Source: a virus. Taken from it: a DNA stretch of 36,445 nucleotides. Made by a program: the position numbers and the translations under genes. The stretch spans positions 1 to 36,445 of IMG/VR virus record IMGVR_UViG_3300020057_000302; one strand, 5' to 3'. Below are positions 31,701 to 36,445 of this stretch, piece by piece. Position 1 is the first letter of the stretch. Every line of letters starts with the position of its first letter. The notes beneath the pieces were generated by a model, which made no database searches, was not told the DNA's origin, and was given only the letters and a program-made list of their open reading frames with translations.

Positions 31701-34700
31701 GCGTCATTATCGGAGCGGTATCAGCTATGCTGCTGTGGTCCAGCATTGCGATAAGTACTTCAGCGTCGGCTCTGGTGAGTGGCACTTCAGTTGTGGCCGC
31801 GGCAGCTTCAGTTATAGCGGAAGGTGCCTGTTTCACGACTGCTGGCTTCGCGCCTTCCGGCACGGTGAACGTGGTGTTGCCACCAACGTCGAGTATCTCT
31901 CCCGAGCCTTTGATAACAGCATACATCTTGCCAGACAGAGACGCTGATTTGATGATGCCCTCGACCTCGTGCGTTTCTTCCGTAGTCTTATCATACAGAC
32001 GCTGCTGGCTAACGTGCGGCGTTACCGGCTTGCCGGAGCTTGCGACATCGAGAGCACGTATGTCTTGGTGTCTCTTCTCTATGGCATTTTTAGCTTTTTG
32101 CGCGGAAGCGTTTGCGGCGTCGGCTTTCAGCGTATTGGCTTTAGCGGCTTCTTCCGCAGTCGTAGCTGTCGGCTGGGTCTTCGGCGCTCCCTTGGTGTAG
32201 ACGCGCTGCGTCTTCTTCTTCACCACCTCAACGGGCTTGCTTCTGATAGCCTTGCCCGCTGTATCTTCCTCAGCTGCTTCTTTTGCAGCCGCCGCCGCGT
32301 CTTCTGTATCCATAATATTAAGGATAGAGCGCATCTCATTTCTGGCTTGCGTAATATCTACGGGCGGCGGTGTAAGGGTGTCTTCTCCCGCTGCGTCGTA
32401 CACGACTTTAGGGATAGCGGCCTTCGTCGCGGTGGCTTTCTCGGCAACGGGCTTGCTTCTGATAGCCTCGCGCGCTGTATCTTCCTCAGCTGCTTCTTTT
32501 GCAGCCGCCGCTGCGTCTTCTGTATCCATAATATTAAGGATAGAGAGCATCTCATTTCTGGCTTGCGTAATATCTACGGGCGGCGGTGTAAGGGTGTCTT
32601 CTTTGGCGACTTTAGGGATAGCGGCCTTCGTCGCGGTGGCTTTCTCAGCTGCTTCTTTTGCAGCCGCCGCCGCGTCTTCTATATCCATACTTTTAAGGAT
32701 AGAGAGCATCTCATTTCTGGCTTCCGTAATATCTACGGGCGGCGGTGTAAGGGTGTCTTCTTTGGCGACTTTAGGGATAGCGGCCTTCGTCGCGGTGGCT
32801 TTCTCAGCTGCTTCTTTTGCAGCCGCCGCTGCGTCTTCTATATCCATACTTTTAAGGATAGAGAGCATCTCATTTCTGGCTTGCGTAATATCTACGGGCG
32901 GCGGTGTAAGGGTGTCTTCTTTGGCGACTTGTTCCGCGCCAAGGCGCGACTGGCGCGACTCAAGGGCCACGTCAGCAGGAACAGGGTTATCCACACGATA
33001 CCTAGGATTATTATTGACAATAAGGTCAGCAGCGTTTTTAGCTGCAGCCTGGCCTTGTTCATTAGTCAGCTCCTCATGCACAACCAGGCCTTTTAGATCA
33101 ACAACCTGGACTGCGGTAGAGCCGTCAACTGGCTTCCCGGCGGAGAACCCCAGCGCGTGCTGCAATGAAACTTCGTCGGCACCGCTCGCGATCACCTGCT
33201 GCACAAGAGACATATCCGCGGATATGACCCGACCGCGCTTCGGTATGTCCGCGAAGTAGGCTTTCTTGCCGTCGACCTTGAACATACCGATACCGCCACT
33301 GTCTGTAGGCGGCGGGCCGAACTTCTGTTCAGCAGAAACCCACATGGCTTTCTTACCCGTGGTGGGGTCTAGAGTAGCATTCAACTGCGCGGTAAGCGTG
33401 GCCACGGATTCGGGGCTTGAGACGTTCTCCAGCGCGCGGTCGCTGACGCCGGTCAGTTCATTATCAACCTTAGTCGCAACGCGTGCGTCCGCGACCTTCT
33501 TGACAATAGCCGACGCTGCGTTGACCGCGCCAGCCAAGAGCGAGGCCATATTCGATGCGGGCGGTGTGCCGGGGGCAGGGGGAGGAGCACCGGGAGCAGT
33601 AGGAGCACCGGGAGCACCGGGAGCGCGAGTAGGGCTGGGTCTACCGCCTGCACGAGCAGGAATAGCTGCGGCCACGGCACCACCGGCACCACCAAAGGCA
33701 CCGCCACCGAAGAACGCCGCGAACGCACTCTGCGCGAGACGCATCTGCACTTCTTCATCCGCGTACTGTGGGTCTACCTCTTTGCGCTGTATAATCAGTC
33801 CGGCTTCTTGGCCGACCTCTGATGCTGTCCCAAGCAGTCCCGATACCAGAGCCGTTTTGCCAACCTTGAAAGCGTAATCTTTCAGGAGACTCTTGCCAGC
33901 CACACGCGCGGTTTTCTCCAACGCGAGCGTCTTGAGCGCGAGCAAGATAGCACCCTCGCCACCAACACCGATAGCCGCCAGTGGCACACCGATAGCAGCC
34001 GACTGCAGCGCGCGTTCGCGTGTCAGTGGTACTCCGGCCTCGTCGAACTCTGCGAAACTCTCGCCAGACATAGGCACATATTCAGACCCGAACGCGCCTG
34101 CGACAGCACCGACTTTGAAAGCAGGCGCTCGACGTATCATACCATACAGACCAGTCGCCACGGCTTCTTCAGCCGTGGTCAGCGCCCCGGCCCTGAGCGC
34201 CGCCCGCGCCGCGGTCTTGGCTGCCGCTGTCTCAGCGGACTTAACCGCTTGCTCCAGCGCCATCACACGGATCCGCTTCTTGACAATATCTTTCACGAGC
34301 TGGTTGGTGATCGTGCCTAGCGCGGCCTCTCCGCTCAGCTTCGCTACGGCAGCAACACCACCTGTTGCAAGTGTAGACGCGATAGCGACGAGAACTGAAG
34401 GCGTGATCTGTCCAACAGACGACACGGCCTGCTCGATGAACCCGCCGAATGACGGGGCGTTCATGAACTGTTCGAAGTTCTGCATGCCCTCTGTGGCATG
34501 TGCGCCGAGAGCTTCTTGTTTACGCGCGGCTTCTATGCGCCGTTGCGCGGAGCGATCTTTGCCCACGATGGTATCGACCATAGCACCGAAGTACTCGGCG
34601 TCGGCGTTCATGCCATGGACACCACTCGTCACGCCAGCCCCGAATACTTCCCCTATGTTGCCCGGCGCGGTTTTAACATACGGGGTGGGGCGTACCTGCT

Positions 34701-35397
34701 TAACCATCGACGCAATCAGAGGCGTGGTGTCGCGATACGCCGCGAAACCCTGCATGATCGAAGTATCTCTGTTTGCTTTAGGAGCGGTGGTGCCGCTGAG
34801 TATACCGTCCACGTAAGACGTATCTACTCCGGTGGCTGCCGGAGCAGCCAGACTAGACTTTTTTCCAGGTAGCGTGCCAGTTGGTCCCTCTAATTTGGTG
34901 TACTTGGCAGACCACTTGTTGGCGAGGTCACCGGCAGTGGCGTTCTCGTCGACGCCATTCAGCAGTGCCTGTTGTCTACCGACAACGTCCACCGCTTTGC
35001 GAGAGGGGTTGCGTAGGAGTTTGGCTGCGCCGCCGCCGCCCTGCTGGTGCGCGAGATACAGGTCCGAGCCCGTGGGTTCACGGCCTATTTTCTCGCGGAG
35101 ATACGCTTGGTTCCGTGTGGCTACCTTCGCCGCGCCTAGCGCCGCCTTGTAGGGGTCGAACCTGTCTGCTTCGGTCGGCGTGTCGTAGTCAGCGCCGAAC
35201 TGTTCCATGATCTGCCACGGGCCGCGCGCAGACGACTTGGGGTTTACCACATTCGTGCCGAATGCGCTCTCGATGTGAGCCGAGTTACGCAGGAAGTCTT
35301 TGGGTAGATTCGGGTACGCCTTCTCGGCGGCATTGATAGCCGCGTCCATGTCTTTCGCCGACACGCCTTTTGAGTAGTCTTTTTTAGCGTCAGTCAT
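25738..35397 (-). CDS. giant polyvalent virion protein with lytic transglycosylase domain
   Basis: A 3219-aa protein, probably injected with the DNA. Residues about 10-150 are a soluble-lytic-transglycosylase-type domain (catalytic Glu43 in HIESAFG, then ARGPWQIM), which would open peptidoglycan at entry. A Pro/Ala/Gly linker lies near 582-620 and 53-aa repeats at about 823-1050. A degenerate metallopeptidase-like segment (AHQLGYW, H1405) and an intact one (HEIGH, 2280-2284, with FEEWFSD downstream) follow. The last 600 residues resemble LPD38 of large polyvalent proteins, including the hydrophobic stretches MVITVFSTLLFTTLTSL and ILMATTLIPLTMLSMA. Similar giants (DarB-like, T7 gp16-like) protect or deliver phage DNA. 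GGAG precedes the ATG. Confidence 0.88.
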   Translation of the reverse strand: MTDAKKDYSKGVSAKDMDAAINAAEKAYPNLPKDFLRNSAHIESAFGTNVVNPKSSARGPWQIMEQFGADYDTPTEADRFDPYKAALGAAKVATRNQAYLREKIGREPTGSDLYLAHQQGGGGAAKLLRNPSRKAVDVVGRQQALLNGVDENATAGDLANKWSAKYTKLEGPTGTLPGKKSSLAAPAATGVDTSYVDGILSGTTAPKANRDTSIMQGFAAYRDTTPLIASMVKQVRPTPYVKTAPGNIGEVFGAGVTSGVHGMNADAEYFGAMVDTIVGKDRSAQRRIEAARKQEALGAHATEGMQNFEQFMNAPSFGGFIEQAVSSVGQITPSVLVAIASTLATGGVAAVAKLSGEAALGTITNQLVKDIVKKRIRVMALEQAVKSAETAAAKTAARAALRAGALTTAEEAVATGLYGMIRRAPAFKVGAVAGAFGSEYVPMSGESFAEFDEAGVPLTRERALQSAAIGVPLAAIGVGGEGAILLALKTLALEKTARVAGKSLLKDYAFKVGKTALVSGLLGTASEVGQEAGLIIQRKEVDPQYADEEVQMRLAQSAFAAFFGGGAFGGAGGAVAAAIPARAGGRPSPTRAPGAPGAPTAPGAPPPAPGTPPASNMASLLAGAVNAASAIVKKVADARVATKVDNELTGVSDRALENVSSPESVATLTAQLNATLDPTTGKKAMWVSAEQKFGPPPTDSGGIGMFKVDGKKAYFADIPKRGRVISADMSLVQQVIASGADEVSLQHALGFSAGKPVDGSTAVQVVDLKGLVVHEELTNEQGQAAAKNAADLIVNNNPRYRVDNPVPADVALESRQSRLGAEQVAKEDTLTPPPVDITQARNEMLSILKSMDIEDAAAAAKEAAEKATATKAAIPKVAKEDTLTPPPVDITEARNEMLSILKSMDIEDAAAAAKEAAEKATATKAAIPKVAKEDTLTPPPVDITQARNEMLSILNIMDTEDAAAAAKEAAEEDTAREAIRSKPVAEKATATKAAIPKVVYDAAGEDTLTPPPVDITQARNEMRSILNIMDTEDAAAAAKEAAEEDTAGKAIRSKPVEVVKKKTQRVYTKGAPKTQPTATTAEEAAKANTLKADAANASAQKAKNAIEKRHQDIRALDVASSGKPVTPHVSQQRLYDKTTEETHEVEGIIKSASLSGKMYAVIKGSGEILDVGGNTTFTVPEGAKPAVVKQAPSAITEAAAATTEVPLTRADAEVLIAMLDHSSIADTAPIMTQRMRDDIAEALERRGSISALALDNFAYMVLSTVSWNLPGRKDARGKQALDAAVDAAEVIARMQGSKVQRGGASAEASSRFISKITKDYTPTERAFATALLGRLAEANGKVFPAVVEDIGKEYGLRLDRGDGRVAAGTYHVESNEVVLHRGYTSRNESRPVGGVGRPPVFVLAHQLGYWAFANILTPADKVELFNILRERNDTRQHYIPSPEDNAASNEHRDPQEYFANQFASWALQSYGITETDILSTTSVDYDGLTFAQQLSRFFSDTAKRIISFMEGLLSPERSDKKLHELLDKLIPPVSEAVDVEELTPRFMNVDMAEEDDTNTEDDTTDIETQLDRVFAEADAERGEPIGASYAATDPAVRDHDFMKRFDYLKSIAPGEGVAESLDNVVDIMSDSMLDKMIALQEANPDSDLEVVKTGEGRLQIMQRDADTWGETIAERKAVRDIIKKAKRFDERKGTFFWLKTPDGKFIKLSGYPEFGGKPGPGTPGLQVLAQAGVKLNAQTKQGLVGEGLSESQRTKQGLITMLKALSLTGALEFHIGLRGEQEKFIGFDSEGRILTEIPPEERESSPEQNAPVATKRVHYRASREVAMRGKSGTLYTLYDVLSAADPRTSDMNTADAKARKQAIKRGLAAERKFFDDRNLREKQLRKKGLSEDSALAQVDKEFPRSKFDALVAAARSETRPANEKEKLAGLGNTVIYKNIDVFSPDDIKEEVTGLGDERAEQELKKQGVFDPQLAEIQEARIESAKNRMYDERAARAAGAESGYDLLSFPTGMTAKMTKGKDGKVSGVLRTTKGTYQSPSFKTDKYGTAHDKATFWLYDKAMDMEYDTGTIPNLSRLVLEAGYEASPGFSSKTAAEQKGRPVFSSKTARQQKGRPAPPNAAMVYVNKKTHAVERAANKDNVGVGVHGSIGLLTQRMLGIASGMFKFDRPVDVFSLEHLEQYIDEYAGEDGKFEADRDSMLLAIKTLRDDEKDVPAAVFGKGRYVIVLRDATANPTLPESMTNTSRWSEAALKANPGLREQENFDGKILEEPDAYTASVLMHEIGHIVFHQEYHKNVIGKERQKQLREAFKQFVKKMDQRPEDYTAKDQDFAFEEWFSDQVMAYVYDHAKTVSNFNDSLFKRLAKTFNDFYNAVNKMLGGRLKKDKTFATVMEEIIERNIEAREQNRETPQLFDMSMHTMATAVAAAVPASVVARTRAATARLMSGAVMPRLMDFVSVFKANDDFLRERRNSSGPLVDGRPSRGGTAIAKIFGTLSQSNQGTGIHKLRLEAEARYNNEVDDILGFDDRTDPKEWETDRVTNILNEAADETIATQNLTTPEAKRIRALSERIYRTYMHQYINGKNYKLVNASFRANHGFGRMLDTNKIQENRDEFIAFLMANDPKITSVAKAEAFIDYVTQHTVDPIVRVERLLENRLVDEENAALAAGATWTAPTVQNRAARLFLISAEGRPIGEMRNKILRQATANNAGFTIDELFDQVKNEIGPITATPEGAIIDAVPNTATPNEKKHALKEFWNRATERVRLTPGMDPALERTWAHMATNTLRNARPGDQHGWLVPQQVTIRKYMHYVARIVEFNKRGVQDGHGDRVRGIGYTAGYKNIADELDQVPAEQRSAVDQAIMANLGKTGENMSKPWRTANSIAMVITVFSTLLFTTLTSLTDFTGVATRSKEFNNLGLYFTTLHKTMVSREYHELARTVGIVTARAMENTFIGVGEMNFVGTKGAKATSMFFHYTGLQWFTKFTRSFAVGMASEWIKKVANKADFDERDERYLAEIGLTRDDVHAWVANNHEFNTEEGLRVRDGIARFADEAIIRPDSTQRPVLASNPHFAMVWQLKSYYYGFGKTVLGGLGREIKHRYNEKGDVMDAALPAILMATTLIPLTMLSMASRDWAKELLALVIPGQQLNPNPRKVTAADYALKLFNRSGVTGPFALALTTLDTFKYEGIAAPLTANIPMFDAMDDTFFDGDWTRMIPILNNVK
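29056..29139 (-). repeat. 42-bp direct duplication in the giant gene
   Basis: Two adjacent 42-bp copies, starting at 29056 and 29098 on the + strand, encode FSSKTAAEQKGRPV and FSSKTARQQKGRPA. They differ at a few bases. A small local in-frame duplication. Confidence 0.8.
32250..32935 (-). repeat. about 159-bp tandem repeats in the giant gene
   Basis: Four units, each encoding about 53 residues beginning EDTLTPPPVDIT and passing through an Ala-rich helix (EDAAAAAKEAAEKAT). Units one and two are almost identical; units three and four share an inserted EEDTAREAIRSKPV-type segment. The charged, Ala-rich composition suggests long flexible helices spacing two enzymatic parts of the protein. Confidence 0.9.
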
Positions 35398-35420
35398 GCA
35401 GGGCTCCGGTCGGGGCTGCT

Positions 35421-36445
35421 CTAGTCGAAGGCTTCGTTTTTCTCTATGAGCTCAGCGACCCGTTTGGCAATAGCTTCGTCCGTCACTTGGACGCCCTCTT
35501 TGTCTAGCTCGTTTGCCGCCGTTTGACTATAGTAAATCTCCTTAAATTTACTCATCGCATCAGTACCAATAAGGGGTGCGAGCTGGTTCGCAGTCAGCAC
35601 TGTCTGTGATGTGGAGCCGCCTTTAGTCATACGCAGGCGTATCTTTTTGATAGCGCCGGTATCTTTGTTAAGCTCCACATCAAAATTGTCTTCGAGGTGA
35701 CCCATGCCAACTTGAGCAGGATCGCGGAAAAAGTTGACCAGGAATTTGGGGTCCAAGAACCCGGGCTGCGCGCCTTTAGTGGCGTAGCTACCGAGCATAA
35801 GTGTGAAGCCCTGCAACCACGTCGCGCGTGCTGCTTTGCCTTGAGACGACGACGGCGGTGCCAGAAGTTTGGTCTGCATACCGGCCCACGTAGAGATAGC
35901 TTCGGGGGAGGGTCCTTTACTAGCGAACTCCCCGGTATTTTCTCTGAGAACACCCAGCATGATCTTACTAACATCCTTGGCTGCGTCTCCGTACGCAGCG
36001 CCGTCTTCCTGGCCCTGGTCCTTCACCACCTTCGCCACGTTCAGGTTGTAGTTACGTATGGACTCCTCGCGGTTGACTGCGTCTCTGTTTTCGGTGAGCT
36101 GCGAGTTTCTTTCTGCAGTATTGGCATTAGTGGCCTGGATAGCCAGAGCCGCGTCTGCGACGCGGGTAGCCTGCGCAGACGCGGCCACATCTCCTGTCTG
36201 GGCGAGGTTGACAACTTTCTGGAACACGTCCAACCGCTTGTCCATGTCCATGCTGGGGTCCGTGCTAGCCAGCGTCATCCCCATCTTGTAGATGTCGGCG
36301 GTAGGCATCTTGCCAATATCCTCAAAGGTCTTGACGCCAGCCGCGCGTGCGCGCTCTGCGAGATCGAGTTGTTCCTTTGCGCTGGGGATACCTTCGATCT
36401 CGCCTTTCAAGGCTGCACGCAGGTTATCGGGCGTGAGCTCGAACT
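35421..36445 (-). CDS. unidentified virion protein (5' end beyond the window)
   Basis: The frame is open to the window edge: before the first candidate start (TTG 36410) it continues as FELTPDNLRAAL, so the true start lies beyond 36445. At least 340 residues are visible, mainly helical with Ala- and Lys-rich stretches (ERARAAGVKTFEDIGK, VDMDKRLD-type helices, NANTAERNSQLTENRDAVNR). No catalytic motif. It directly precedes the giant polyvalent gene (23-bp gap), a position often held by other internal or injected virion proteins in short-tailed phages. That role is inferred from position only. Confidence 0.7.
   Translation of the reverse strand, partial: FELTPDNLRAALKGEIEGIPSAKEQLDLAERARAAGVKTFEDIGKMPTADIYKMGMTLASTDPSMDMDKRLDVFQKVVNLAQTGDVAASAQATRVADAALAIQATNANTAERNSQLTENRDAVNREESIRNYNLNVAKVVKDQGQEDGAAYGDAAKDVSKIMLGVLRENTGEFASKGPSPEAISTWAGMQTKLLAPPSSSQGKAARATWLQGFTLMLGSYATKGAQPGFLDPKFLVNFFRDPAQVGMGHLEDNFDVELNKDTGAIKKIRLRMTKGGSTSQTVLTANQLAPLIGTDAMSKFKEIYYSQTAANELDKEGVQVTDEAIAKRVAELIEKNEAFD

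Noticed and set aside
31969-33259. Two long + strand frames with repeated segments
   Set aside because: They mirror the 53-aa repeats of the giant gene on the other strand; the repetition is inherited from the real coding sequence.
1-36445. tRNA genes, integrase, insertion sequences and rRNA
   Set aside because: No cloverleaf with TTCGA-type arm, no tyrosine or serine integrase motifs, no transposase and no rRNA-like sequence were noticed by eye; a tRNA scan was not possible.

Overview
The window is part of a double-stranded DNA bacteriophage genome. The evidence is an arm of replication and nucleic-acid-metabolism genes on the + strand (about 1-16940), facing an arm of virion, tail and lysis genes on the - strand (about 36445-17040). 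The two arms converge on a terminator at 16984-17012. The overlapping inner-membrane and lipoprotein spanin genes (25512-25095) point to a Gram-negative (diderm) host. The 9660-bp gene for a giant polyvalent virion protein begins with a lytic transglycosylase domain, and no tape-measure or tail-tube gene is seen, so a short-tailed phage is likely. Terminase, portal and capsid genes are not in the window.

Left arm, in order: (1) 1-1370, a 12-bp tandem-repeat coding region (tetrapeptide repeats of the DQLY/DQLD type, in two consecutive reading frames) coupled to a DUF6745-like protein, then structured non-coding DNA and a strong intrinsic terminator; (2) 1384-3534, an early cluster of small proteins that includes a 35-aa membrane peptide, an OmpR/PhoB-type winged-helix protein and a 17-codon mini-ORF; (3) 3577-6452, a MoxR-type AAA+ ATPase, an unknown protein and a DUF2201/VWA-like protein; (4) 6645-11820, a family A DNA polymerase with proofreading domain, a primase-helicase, and a Cas4-like PD-(D/E)XK nuclease with four cysteines placed for an Fe-S cluster; (5) 11838-11927, a two-repeat, one-spacer mini-CRISPR unit of type I-E form (29-nt repeats, 32-nt spacer) with no cas operon; (6) 12345-16940, a GP88-like protein, a deletion remnant of a phage methyltransferase-like gene, an SNF2-like helicase, a small helical-hairpin protein, a VRR-NUC-like endonuclease, a DUF6378 protein and several unknowns.

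Right arm, in transcription order (leftward): the 3' part of an unidentified gene that runs off the window edge, the 3219-aa polyvalent protein, a holin-like protein, i-spanin and o-spanin, a BppU-like Ig-fold protein, an 18-aa-repeat protein, a tail-collar-type protein, a tail fibre, several small proteins, a neck/tail-tube-type structural protein and a repeat-bearing tail protein. Most neighbours overlap or nearly touch, as in long late operons.

The main discovery candidate is the mini-CRISPR unit directly downstream of the Cas4-like nuclease gene, co-directional with it and followed by its own terminator (12298-12327). It could be a virus-borne mini-array aimed at competing phages, or an RNA-type anti-CRISPR that mimics host crRNA. 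Other points of interest are the microhomology-type deletion scar at 13006-13288, the stand-alone QL-repeat ORFs beside a DUF6745 gene, and almost exact tandem repeats in several virion genes. Functions are inferred by eye from motifs; no database search was run.
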